From Desmonostoc muscorum LEGE 12446 (GTDB taxonomy: Bacteria; Cyanobacteriota; Cyanobacteriia; Cyanobacteriales; Nostocaceae): DNA of 64,000 nucleotides. The notes beneath the pieces were generated by a model. The model was given only the letters and a program-made list of their open reading frames with translations, was not told the DNA's origin and searched no databases. Positions 9,064-16,984 of this stretch are shown piece by piece. Position numbers and translations under genes: made by a program. The stretch spans positions 3,348,001 through 3,412,000 of the forward strand of contig NZ_JADEXS020000001.1 of assembly GCF_015207005.2 (NCBI RefSeq), in the 5' to 3' direction. Positions within the stretch are counted from its first letter, which is position 1; every line of letters starts with the position of its first letter.

Positions 9064-9913
9064 CAATAACACCAAAAAAATTATTGGCACTGCATATAAT
9101 TAATGCGATCGCTCCATCTATAGCCGTAGTCACATAGGTTAGGACAATAGACCTCTTGCATAAATCACAAAATTTGAACCTTAAAGAGCCAAAGCTAAGC
9201 TTTGTCTCCCGTCCCCTTAGCAAGAGGAGGGGAGCGTTTCGGCTTTGAAGTGCAGTATTTAAATCTGATTCCAGAGACTTGAAATCTGAATATTTCTCGC
9301 TTGTGGTAACGAATATCGTTCTTTGTCGGAACGTTTTTTAATACTTTGGTAGTGTTTTCAACAGTTATCAGTTATCAATTATCAGTTAATTTGTCCGTTG
9401 GGAGTCAGAGTCCCCCACGAATATACAGCAGATTGCAAAGGAGTGAGGTACAGATAATCGTAGGGAACATGGCTGTGCCCCTACCCGTGTACTTCATTTA
9501 CCTCAAATACGCTGTAAGTGGCGTGTTTCAGTCGGGGCTAAATCTCCGACTGAAACGGTGATACAGCAGATTGCGAGTTGGTGAGGTACAAAAATACCCC
9601 ACCCTAACCCTCCCCTTGTAAAGGGGAGGGAACTAGATTTCTTTTTCCCCTCTTTCTAAGGGGGGATTAAGGGGGGTAATTCACCGTAGCCCCAAGCAAG
9701 AAAAGGGTGTACTTCATTTACTTGCAAAGTGCTGTAACTGTTCATTGTTCACTGTTCACTGATTTAATGCTATCTTTCGCGGCTACACATACAAAACCCA
9801 CCTACGTGGATTTAAAACCCTTGATTTGTCTCTCCTAATTTTGATGCCAAAAATTCATCAGTTTCTCTAACTTGTAGGAGAAATGTTCCGCGACTGTAGA
9901 ATTGATGCTGAGG
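9064..9913. repeat. 850-base gene-free spacer made largely of dispersed repeats
   Basis: No gene is supported. Contents: a TTATCAGTTATCAATTATCA run near 9364; a stem GTTTCAGTCGG/CCGACTGAAAC at 9527-9557; ATACAGCAGATTGC twice (9422 and 9560); GTACTTCATTTAC twice (9488 and 9708); and a CCCCACCCTAACCCTCCCC/GGGGGGATTAAGGGGGGT element at 9597-9680, matching 820-981. This separates the kinase from the RiPP locus and looks like an accumulation site for repeats. Confidence 0.6.
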
Positions 9914-10648
9914 TCATATCTGCAACACAATTTTAACTTCCTCAAGTTGTTGCTTTAACCAAGCATAAAACAAGTTTTCTAGAATCTTACAGCGCAGTGG
10001 TTCGTTTAATTGAGGTTGAATGATTTCTTCAACCCAAATGAGATGGACTCCTTTCTGTGTGACAATTGGCTTGAGTATCTGCGGCGGATTGGCAGTAAAG
10101 ACACAAGCTGCAATCTCCGGACTAAAGTTGCTACGGTATCGTATCCCGCAATATCCGCCGGCGCAGCGCAGTTCTGGTTCTTGTATATATTGGCGGGCAA
10201 TATCTTGGAAGAAGATTTCGTTTTCTTGCAGTGCATAAAACAGTTCCCAAGCCAAGTCTTCGTCATCTAAAACAACTTCATAAGTAACAGCTGCGGTGTA
10301 ATTGAGCCTATGTTCAAGAAAGAAGGGTTCAACTTGCTTTGCAAATAAATAATTTGCTAACTTTACAGAGAGTAAGTAAAATTGTGCTAATTCTTTGAAG
10401 TCATTTAAAGAAAGATAATGTTTTTCTAACCATGCTCCAGTATCTTTAGCTTTGATAATATTTTTTGCTAATCGTATGTTGTCTGCTGCCTGCTGAAGCT
10501 CTGCTCTCTCAATTTTTATACCTGCTTGCTCGGCAGCATCGACAATAATTTTACGAGTAGCTATTGCTTCAATGATATTTGGAATTTGGCAGGAAAGTTT
10601 GATTTGATAAATGATATCTTTTTCAGAAAAAATTAAAAGTTTTATCAT
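9914..10648 (-). CDS. Parvulin-type (PpiC) peptidyl-prolyl isomerase, cytosolic
   Basis: A protein of 244 residues. The N-terminal half (about 1-115) is helical and SurA-like. The C-terminal half (about 118-220) has the rotamase pattern: AVTYEVVLDDEDLAWELF, then CAGGYCGIRYRSNFSPEI, then PPQILKPIVTQKGVHLIWV. There is no signal peptide, so unlike classical SurA it should act in the cytoplasm. It is the last gene of the minus-strand group containing the putative RiPP precursor, kinase and HopA1 protein. Similar soluble PpiC proteins sit next to peptide-export or bacteriocin genes in other cyanobacteria (from memory, not checked). A role in precursor handling is inference. No clear Shine-Dalgarno sequence precedes the ATG. 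Confidence 0.8.
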   Translation of the reverse strand: MIKLLIFSEKDIIYQIKLSCQIPNIIEAIATRKIIVDAAEQAGIKIERAELQQAADNIRLAKNIIKAKDTGAWLEKHYLSLNDFKELAQFYLLSVKLANYLFAKQVEPFFLEHRLNYTAAVTYEVVLDDEDLAWELFYALQENEIFFQDIARQYIQEPELRCAGGYCGIRYRSNFSPEIAACVFTANPPQILKPIVTQKGVHLIWVEEIIQPQLNEPLRCKILENLFYAWLKQQLEEVKIVLQI

Positions 10649-10887
10649 ACTTAAATTCTTTAATTAAAAAGTATTTTTTGATTATTATGAAATTAATTTT
10701 CAGAGTCATAAACAGCCTGTGAAGTAATTAATTTTATTAATTATGGCAAGTAAATTAATGCTGTTTGCCAATCATAATCACTTAATCTATAAGCTTATTC
10801 AAAAGTTACACATAAGGTTTGGGTAAGTTCATAAGCTAACTGGTGATGTGAAATTACTGAGAGCATTTACTCCGTTTTACAACAGAA

Positions 10888-11559
10888 TTATTGATTGGAA
10901 TTAATGAAATTTAGTGGCAATTCAAAAGTATTAAATTCACAGTTCAATTCTAGGTCATTTACCATAATTTCAAAATCCTGATGATAATCAGGATTTTGTT
11001 TAGGGTTATTGTTTCTTTGCTTCGTGGACAGTCCCATTTGTTTGAGCAGACGGCTGATGTGGCGCTCGGTAATTTCAATCCCAATTTCACTTGCTAAATG
11101 TTTGCTTAACCATTGTGCCGTCCAGCTTTGAAATGGATAGCCATACTCACGAGGGCTATGACTTACTAATTCCTTCAAGCGCTCGATATATTGCTCGTTA
11201 ACACTCTTTGGTCTGCCTATCTGTTGCTCCTGCCATTGGTGAGCTAAACCAGCTTTTGCTACACCACTCCAATATCTCGCCATATGGTAGGAACAGCCTA
11301 ATATCTTACAAATTTGGGTTGGAGATTTACCTTGATCTGCCAACAACATAATTTCGATACGACGACGGTATTCTGGTTGTAAATTTGCTTGTATATTCTT
11401 CAGCAATTTTTTTTTCTGAAAATGGGTTAAAAATTTGCTTGTATTAGCTTTGTAGTTTTCAATGTCTTGAAACTCGTTAATATTCTGTGACATAAATACT
11501 CTATAATTCATCCAATTTAAATATGATAAATTGATATTTTGGCAATCAATGGTATTCAA
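10888..11559 (-). CDS. IS630-like helix-turn-helix protein without a catalytic domain
   Basis: A protein of 223 residues. The middle contains two HTH units of the type found at the N-terminus of IS630-family transposases: RIEIMLLADQGKSPTQICKI with CSYHMARYW, and WTAQWLSKHLASEIGIEIT with HISRLLKQMGLS. The DDE catalytic domain that normally follows is absent; the frame ends about 35 residues later with an Asn/Glu-rich tail. It is therefore more likely a domesticated DNA-binding regulator than a transposase, though a truncated transposase is possible. It lies between the isomerase and HopA1 genes in the putative RiPP locus. ATGs at codons 1, 17 and 23 are all possible starts. Confidence 0.7.
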   Translation of the reverse strand: MNTIDCQNINLSYLNWMNYRVFMSQNINEFQDIENYKANTSKFLTHFQKKKLLKNIQANLQPEYRRRIEIMLLADQGKSPTQICKILGCSYHMARYWSGVAKAGLAHQWQEQQIGRPKSVNEQYIERLKELVSHSPREYGYPFQSWTAQWLSKHLASEIGIEITERHISRLLKQMGLSTKQRNNNPKQNPDYHQDFEIMVNDLELNCEFNTFELPLNFINSNQ

Positions 11560-11958
11560 TGAATTTGCTTAAAATATGTTCTTTGAAACAAGATTAACAC
11601 TAGTATTAGTTATAAATTTTATGTGCTATTTATAACTGGAACGCAGTTTAATTGAAGTTAATAGCTTTGCTAAATAGCAAAATTATTCATCTATTTGGGT
11701 AGCTTCAATCTTAGTAAAGTACTTTTGACAATTACAGCTATAAATAGTAGTAAAACCATATTTTAATATTTTTTTATTTTTCTATCTCTAGGAAGATTTA
11801 ATTTTTAATTTCTTAGTTAATAAATAGATAAAATCTTCTAGCCATAGCAAATTATTGATTTTATCTCTAAAAAAGATTCCTTGGCATAAACTCAATAATT
11901 TATACCAAGTAAAATCAAAGCTAATAATCATAAATATGCAATTTAGTTAGTCCACAAT
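11560..11958. other. AT-rich spacer upstream of the HTH gene
   Basis: About 400 bases, strongly AT-rich, lie between the HopA1 gene and the HTH gene. I see no open frame, strong hairpin or repeat. It probably holds the promoter of the minus-strand HTH gene. Confidence 0.4.
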
Positions 11959-13077
11959 TTATAAATCTAATGGTATGTAAATATCCTGAGAGTTGGAATT
12001 GAGGTAAGGAGAGTGCAATTCAATTCCGTGTAACGCGAATTGTTTAATAATCAGAGCCATCCGATTTTCTGTTGATTCGTCTCCTTGTTGCCAAGCTTCT
12101 AGCAAACTATGGGTAACAATTTGACAGCGGTTTAAACCAAAACTTTCTTTGGCAGTAAATTTATTATTTGGTTCTTCTGCTAGAGCAAGTCCTGGTGCTA
12201 GAAATTTTGTAAATAGTGGCACTTGCTCTCTAAAATGCGACTTATACTTTACGTACAGCGTTCGCAACACCTGCCAAATGATTGGGTAGTTGCTTTTGTC
12301 AAAGTAAAGCACGGCTGTATCGTAGCGATCGTAGTCCGAAGGATTGTATAGCGCTTTGAAAGTGAAGGGAATAAATCTAGTATTTAGTTGGGATGTTAGG
12401 CTGCCCATGACAGCAACTGCACCTTCGGGGCTTAAATTAAAGTAGACACGTACAAGCTGTGAATCGATCACTGTATCATCATCATTTGACAAACCAGCAT
12501 TACCAACTGCTATGTAAAAACCGTTTTGTACTAGATTAGGGGGCATTTTGATGCTAACTAGGTCACCAGCAGCCCATTTTTCTGTATCTTGAAGATGGCG
12601 CTCTGGCTCGATCTGCAAAGTCAACCCGCCTTTTTTGACTACTAAATTACCATTGCTCCCTTCTCTAAGTACTTGCCAACGAGGTTCAAAATAACCTTCA
12701 CCTTTATTAGACAAGTGCAGTTGATTGTAAAACTCTTCATCTACTCCCAGAAAAGTATTGTTCTCTAAATTCTGACTATTTTTTGAATGTATAGCCTCTG
12801 TATTTAGAGCAAGAATAGTTCGTCCAGCGCCATTATAATATATGCTGTAGAGAAAATTGCACAGTTGGGAATTAAGAAATTTGTTTTGGAGGTTTACTGG
12901 TAATTGGTCAAAGCGAGATACTGCCTCATCTGGAAGTTTTAAGGGTTTGTAATCTGGATGGCAAATACAAAAGCGAGATTGAATCTCAACCTTACTAGCT
13001 ATATCTTCCAAAGTTGCTAGTAATGTCTGGCTTGAATTGTTGAAGATGTGCAATGTATGTGAATTTAGCAATCGCAT
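11959..13077 (-). CDS. HopA1-family protein, putative phospho-Ser/Thr lyase partner of a RiPP kinase
   Basis: A protein of about 372 residues from the ATG giving MRLLNSHTLHIFNN; a longer frame reaches 13164 but would overlap the kinase gene by 68 bases. Residues in the C-terminal half match the HopA1 family pattern, with VRVYFNLSPEGAVAVMGSLT, FTFKALYNPSDYDRYDTAVL and the tail FGLNRCQIVTHSLLEAW plus FALHGIELHSPYLN. HopA1 was named for a type III effector, but free-living bacteria carry homologues as LxmY/TvaD-type proteins that act with an APH-fold kinase to eliminate phosphate from Ser/Thr in class V lanthipeptides and thioamitides. Here it follows such a kinase by 19 bases, next to a precursor-like gene. 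There is no Shine-Dalgarno sequence, so translational coupling is likely. Confidence 0.78.
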   Translation of the reverse strand: MRLLNSHTLHIFNNSSQTLLATLEDIASKVEIQSRFCICHPDYKPLKLPDEAVSRFDQLPVNLQNKFLNSQLCNFLYSIYYNGAGRTILALNTEAIHSKNSQNLENNTFLGVDEEFYNQLHLSNKGEGYFEPRWQVLREGSNGNLVVKKGGLTLQIEPERHLQDTEKWAAGDLVSIKMPPNLVQNGFYIAVGNAGLSNDDDTVIDSQLVRVYFNLSPEGAVAVMGSLTSQLNTRFIPFTFKALYNPSDYDRYDTAVLYFDKSNYPIIWQVLRTLYVKYKSHFREQVPLFTKFLAPGLALAEEPNNKFTAKESFGLNRCQIVTHSLLEAWQQGDESTENRMALIIKQFALHGIELHSPYLNSNSQDIYIPLDL

Positions 13078-13096
13078 AATTTTTTTAATTAGATAA

Positions 13097-14245
13097 CTAC
13101 AAAGCTGCCATACCAAATACAGTCTGGATTGATTGTTCTGGACGGCACAACAAAGTTTTGGCAACCTGAAGCATACAAATCTCTAAATTTCCGAAGGTTT
13201 TTTGATGCTGAAGTGTTGCTAGAATTGCCTGAATTAAGGCTAGTCCAGAAAATTGCACAACTCGCAACCAAAAATCAGGACGGCGCTCCAAAATTTCTGA
13301 AAAGTTATTTAAATAAGCGTTTGTCATAGCAGCTAGCGAAGGCTGGAGGAGTTCTAGGGGAGTTGTGGCTAGGTGCAAAGACTCTTCAATGGCTATGCTT
13401 TTACTAGTAATCAAGCCATACAACCAGATTTGCAGATAACTAGCAATGAGTGTTCCTAAATCGCTAGCTGGATCTCCCCAACATGACATTTCCCAGTCAA
13501 TCAGGCGAATAATACTGTCAGTCGGTATCGATGCTGGAGAAACTGCTTCTTCCCAACTATTGGATAGTAGGATATTATTCAGTTTCAGGTCGTTATGAAT
13601 CACACAACAGGGTTCTATAATATTGCTCAACTCTGCGATCGCCTGTTTCAAACTAGAGTAGCGCTGATAAAGCGTAAAGAATTTCAAAGCATCATCAGGA
13701 TACTTGCCAAAAATTTCTGGAGTCAGTTGTTCCAAACTAACAAGCATCTTAAAAGCTGCGTTGCTAAATGCTCCTGTGCCAGATTCAAACACTTCCTGAT
13801 AGTCTCGACGGTCTAAAGTCAAGCGATGAATTGAGGCAACTATTGTACCAATCGCGGTTGCAACAGCAGTAGGAAAGATGTTCTCTTTACTGTAGAAATA
13901 TGCCAAATCCTGATAATCTTTGAGATAATCAAAAACAATAATTGAATTTTCGACATCAAAGTAAATAGCTTCCGAAAATGAGGAACGAATATCCTGAAAT
14001 TCTGAAAAATTTTGTAGCAGCTTTTGAAATTGCCACTCTTTCAACAATTCACCTGCCGTTTGACCTTGACGGTTGTGAGGCTCTTGCTTAACTAGAAATT
14101 TACGACCTTCTGGCAAGGTAAGTAATAAATTAAAGTTTTTAGCAGGTTTTAATTCAATCTTAATTCTAGACCTGCTTTTTTCAGTACAGATACCTTTGTC
14201 GAACAGGTATTCAAAAACATTTTTATTACTTAATAAAAATGTCAT
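13097..14245 (-). CDS. APH-fold kinase (aminoglycoside-phosphotransferase family), putative RiPP Ser/Thr kinase
   Basis: A protein of about 382 residues. The start is set by AAGGAGG nine bases before the ATG at 14245; the frame extends 12 codons further. Kinase hallmarks are the catalytic loop CVIHNDLKLNN, giving His217, Asp219 and Asn224, and the metal-binding Asp250 in IRLIDWEMSCWGDPASDLG. An N-terminal ATP-binding lobe occupies about residues 25-110. The family includes antibiotic, choline and homoserine kinases, but adjacency to a HopA1 gene and a small double-glycine gene points to the LxmK/TvaC type, which phosphorylates peptide Ser/Thr before elimination. It lies 215 bases behind the precursor gene with two hairpins between. 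Confidence 0.8.
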   Translation of the reverse strand: MTFLLSNKNVFEYLFDKGICTEKSRSRIKIELKPAKNFNLLLTLPEGRKFLVKQEPHNRQGQTAGELLKEWQFQKLLQNFSEFQDIRSSFSEAIYFDVENSIIVFDYLKDYQDLAYFYSKENIFPTAVATAIGTIVASIHRLTLDRRDYQEVFESGTGAFSNAAFKMLVSLEQLTPEIFGKYPDDALKFFTLYQRYSSLKQAIAELSNIIEPCCVIHNDLKLNNILLSNSWEEAVSPASIPTDSIIRLIDWEMSCWGDPASDLGTLIASYLQIWLYGLITSKSIAIEESLHLATTPLELLQPSLAAMTNAYLNNFSEILERRPDFWLRVVQFSGLALIQAILATLQHQKTFGNLEICMLQVAKTLLCRPEQSIQTVFGMAAL

Positions 14246-14350
14246 GATTTTAGACCTCCTTTTAGCTTGAAACATTGTCAATCAAAAGTTAGCCTGTCAT
14301 TGATGATGAGGACGATTAATCAATGAGTTGACTAGTCACACAATTAATAA

Positions 14351-14428
14351 AGCAGGATTAAGCCTTGAATTTCTTTATCCTGCTCATTAGCTAAATTGAA
14401 CAGGATTCAGCTTTTGATGATTGAATCC
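14351..14428 (-). promoter_or_regulatory. Two hairpins between precursor and kinase genes
   Basis: On the transcript leaving the precursor gene, the first stem is GGATTCA/TGAATCC (14403-14409 with 14422-14428). The second is AGCAGGAT/ATCCTGCT (14351-14358 with 14377-14384), followed by TTATTAA. Neither has a strong U-tract. They could partly terminate or stabilise the transcript so that precursor exceeds enzymes, as is usual in RiPP operons. That role is inferred. Confidence 0.5.
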
Positions 14429-14459
14429 TATTCAATAGTGAGATACAAACTATCCAGCA

Positions 14460-14741
14460 TTATGCAGAAGGAGTAGTACCGCCACCAGTACCGCCACCAG
14501 TACCGCCACCAGTACCGCCACCAGTACCGCCAGCAACAGCACTAAATGACTTCGCTATGGAGACAAGACCATTTACTGCATAGAGATTTAGACCATACTC
14601 CAGCAACTTATTGATGTCGGCTCCTTCTCCTCCTCGCAAAGCCATAGCATCTGTATCAGCTAGGTCTTGCAGAAAACTTTCAGAATCTATAAACAGTTTG
14701 GAACCAGTAGGATTCAGTACAGAAGCTTTGATGTTTTCCAT
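14460..14741 (-). CDS. Putative RiPP precursor with double-glycine leader and Gly-Gly-Gly-Thr repeat tail
   Basis: A 93-residue peptide; AGGAG lies 10 bases before the ATG. Residues 1-38 look like a leader: acidic, with SESFLQDLADTDAMALRGG, ending at Gly37-Gly38. Residues 39-70 (EGADINKLLEYGLNLYAVNG and onward) are hydrophobic-amphipathic. Residues 71-90 repeat GGGT, placing Thr at 73, 77, 81, 85, 89 and 90, before a PSA end. There is no Cys anywhere, so lanthionine rings cannot form; the neighbouring kinase and HopA1 protein could convert Thr to dehydrobutyrine. No maturase of another RiPP class, C39 peptidase or exporter is visible in the window. It does not match a precursor family I recognise; the precursor role is inferred from context. 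Confidence 0.65.
   Translation of the reverse strand: MENIKASVLNPTGSKLFIDSESFLQDLADTDAMALRGGEGADINKLLEYGLNLYAVNGLVSIAKSFSAVAGGTGGGTGGGTGGGTGGGTTPSA
14477..14531. repeat. 12-bp tandem repeat encoding the Gly-Gly-Gly-Thr tail
   Basis: Four perfect copies of TACCGCCACCAG (14477-14524) plus a seven-base partial copy. Each unit keeps the frame and adds one GGGT-type tetrapeptide, so copy-number change would lengthen or shorten the putative core by four residues without disrupting the gene. Confidence 0.9.
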
Positions 14742-15242
14742 TACTTTAATCTCCTATGAAACGTAGAGAAAGTAGTAGTCTCTGTGTGAGATCAAGCTTT
14801 GATTACTTAACCTTACATTTGCCATTATTACTTGCTTAAATTTAATTTTCAACTCTATTCAATTGATTGATTCGACATTAACTGACTAATTATGTCTTGG
14901 TCGAGTTTCTAAAATTTAGCAGGCAATTTATATCTAGATTTAATTTTTGTCTTAATTTACGTAAAAATATTCTCAAACATGAATTTTTACGAGTAAGTTT
15001 AAGGAAATGTTGAGATAAATGGTTAATCTTACCACAATCTGCCGTTGGGGCTTTTAGTTGTAACACTTTTGTTTATGCGTTTGTAATACTTTCGCCAACA
15101 GTGTCCGGTACTTGCCTCATTTAATCCTGATACTATTTATAACTAGCTTTCACACCTATATCGATCGCAGACAAATTTTAGAGACATAATTAGACAAGTT
15201 TTGTCTTAATCCAAAATCTCAAATCTAAAATCCAAAATTGGT
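14742..15242. promoter_or_regulatory. Divergent AT-rich promoter region
   Basis: About 500 bases separate the minus-strand precursor gene from the plus-strand response regulator. The region is AT-rich, has no supported gene, and ends in an ATCCAAAATCTCAAATCTAA-type dispersed repeat at about 15208-15240. It should contain promoters for both directions; I cannot place -10/-35 boxes or regulator sites with confidence. Confidence 0.4.
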
Positions 15243-15875
15243 ATGACCCCGCAAAACCCAATCAGCATCTTGATAGTTGACGATCATCCCGTTGTTCGTC
15301 AGGGTTTAGCCGCAATGATCGATCGCGAACCAGATATGACAGTTATCGGACAGGTTTGTAATGGGCGTGAGGCAGTTGCAGCATTTCGTCAACATCAACC
15401 TGATGTCACACTCATGGATTTGCGGATGCCAGAAATGGATGGAGTTGCAGCTATTACCGCCATCTGCAACGAGTTTGAAAATTCCCGAATTATTGTGCTG
15501 ACTACCTACGACGGTGACGAAGACATCTATCGCGGACTCAAGGCTGGGGCAAAAGGTTATTTGCTCAAAGATGCGGAACCGGATGAACTACTCGCAGCCA
15601 TTCGCGTTGTTAATACTGGACAGAAGTACATTCCCGCTTCGGTAGGAGCCAAACTAGCAGAAAGGGTAGGTATACTGCAACTAAGCAAACGAGAACTAGA
15701 AGTAATCCGCCTCATGGCTACTGGCAAAACTAACCAAGAAATTGGTGCTGTTTTGCAGATATCAGAGGGTACTGTTAAGTACCATGTCAATAATATTTTG
15801 AGTAAATTGGGAGTTAGCGATCGCATCCAAGCAGTGATTACAGCCCTCAAGCGGGGAATCGTCAGCCTTGATTGA
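15243..15875 (+). CDS. NarL/FixJ-family response regulator
   Basis: A 210-residue protein. The receiver domain (about 7-122) has the acidic pair Asp13-Asp14, the phosphoacceptor Asp59 in TLMDLRMPEMDG, and the conserved Lys in GYLLKDA. The LuxR-type HTH (about 147-205) has LSKRELEVIRLMATGKTNQE and SEGTVKYHVNNILSKLGV. It should bind DNA as a dimer when phosphorylated. The HisKA_3 kinase at 5935 is of the class that normally pairs with this family, often directly upstream; the intervening 6 kb carries the RiPP locus and repeats. An insertion-sequence-like end begins at its stop codon. Confidence 0.93.
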   Translation: MTPQNPISILIVDDHPVVRQGLAAMIDREPDMTVIGQVCNGREAVAAFRQHQPDVTLMDLRMPEMDGVAAITAICNEFENSRIIVLTTYDGDEDIYRGLKAGAKGYLLKDAEPDELLAAIRVVNTGQKYIPASVGAKLAERVGILQLSKRELEVIRLMATGKTNQEIGAVLQISEGTVKYHVNNILSKLGVSDRIQAVITALKRGIVSLD

Positions 15876-15913
15876 CACTCCCCGGCGTGAACGCACGGGG
15901 ATTCTTGAATGGT
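15873..15913. mobile_element. Solo IS200/IS605-type end with hairpin
   Basis: TTGACACTCCCCGGCGTGAA followed by CGCACGGGGATTCTTG forms a CCCCG/CGGGG stem. The same TTGACACTC...GATTCTTG frame occurs around a hairpin at 29420-29456, where it overlaps a tnpB C-terminus. Read on the minus strand it encodes QESPCVHAGECQS, a typical TnpB C-terminal tail. The rest of the element is gone. The hairpin may serve as terminator for the response regulator. Confidence 0.6.
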
Positions 15914-16136
15914 AGGTTTATTGACGCCGCGCTGTACTAGCCATAAGTTATGGAAATTCCCTCATTTTTAGACCAAGCAAATCCTGACCTTTGTAGATGC
16001 TAAAAACTTTAACTTTAGTATAGGGACAAAGTTTGGCTGATTCTATAAAGTAAACCCATCTAGCAAATGCAAGATACAGCGGATTTAGAAAAAAGTGAAC
16101 TACACAACCGAAGTCTCAGTAAAGCGTTTTACTTCT

Positions 16137-16170
16137 GAATTCTGACTTCTGAATTCAGAAGTCAGAATTC
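16137..16170. repeat. Perfect 34-bp palindrome
   Basis: Arms GAATTCTGACTTCT and its complement flank a central GAATTC, with no mismatch. It lies in the 386-base spacer before the DsbA-like gene. Simpler AATTCTGAATTCTG runs appear at about 47215-47236, so it belongs to a dispersed short-repeat type. Confidence 0.85.
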
Positions 16171-16261
16171 TGTTGTCAAAGCTTTAGCGCAGACATATTA
16201 ATCAGGAGGATTTTTCACCAGACTTTCACAGCATTCTGATTTTCCTCCACAGGGGTTTTCC

Positions 16262-16822
16262 ATGAGTCAGATAAACGATAACAACAGATTGATCGTACCG
16301 ATTTCACAACGCGATCATACTCAAGGAGCGATGGATGCCCCTATAGTGCTGGTTGAGTATGGCAATTATCAATGCCCTCATAGTAATGAAGCTCACACAA
16401 TTATCCAACAAATTCAACAAAGAATTGGCCACAAACTATACTTTGCATTTCGCCATTTTCCCCAACCCCAAATCTATCCCCAATCCCAAAAAGCAGCTGA
16501 AGTAGCCGAAATAGCTGCCGAGCAGGGTAAGTTTTGGCAAATGCACGACACTCTATTCAAGTGTCAAAATTTACTAAATAACGGTTATCTAGTAGAGTAC
16601 GCCCATCAATTGGGACTCAACGTCCCTCAATTCCTGCGCGATATGGCAAATCACATCTATGCTGACCGTGTAGCTGAAGATTTTCAGAGTGGTATACGTA
16701 GCGGTGTTAATAGTACACCTGCATTTTTCATCAACAATGTACGCTATCAGAATGAATGGAATATTGAGAGCCTCTTAGAAGCACTTCTCAAAGCAGAAAA
16801 GCGCTGCGATCGCACACTGTAA
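16262..16822 (+). CDS. DsbA-family thioredoxin-fold protein with a CPHS active site
   Basis: A 186-residue DsbA/DsbG-like protein (Thioredoxin_4 type). VLVEYGNYQCPHSNEAH places Cys38 where the CxxC would be, but the second Cys is Ser41, leaving one active-site thiol. The cis-Pro loop is GVNSTPAFFINN near residue 155. There is no signal peptide, so it is probably cytosolic. A single-Cys site suits a reductase/isomerase or glutathione-dependent mechanism rather than disulfide formation. Related domains are often linked to NhaA-type antiporters in cyanobacteria, but none is adjacent. The ATG at 16262 is the first in frame. Confidence 0.85.
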   Translation: MSQINDNNRLIVPISQRDHTQGAMDAPIVLVEYGNYQCPHSNEAHTIIQQIQQRIGHKLYFAFRHFPQPQIYPQSQKAAEVAEIAAEQGKFWQMHDTLFKCQNLLNNGYLVEYAHQLGLNVPQFLRDMANHIYADRVAEDFQSGIRSGVNSTPAFFINNVRYQNEWNIESLLEALLKAEKRCDRTL

Positions 16823-16984
16823 TTTATCAAGAAAAAATCATAAGTCTTAAAACATCGTTAGCGGTACAAACTTCTCCTTTGAATACATCATCTATCCAGT
16901 TTTAAAGGATGCTGTGATTGGTCATCTCGCAGTAGAAATCTGACATTTTGTTAATAATTCATCCTACAATCACCAAACAAACAT

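Noticed and set aside
9346..9561. 71-residue plus-strand frame in the spacer after the kinase
   Set aside because: It runs through dispersed repeats and a hairpin, with no ribosome-binding site or family resemblance.
10888..11559. Active IS630-type transposase
   Set aside because: Only the HTH part is present, without the DDE domain or inverted-repeat ends.
11959..13077. Type III secretion effector (the usual HopA1 label)
   Set aside because: No secretion-system genes are near; context with a kinase and a double-glycine peptide fits the RiPP-enzyme branch better.
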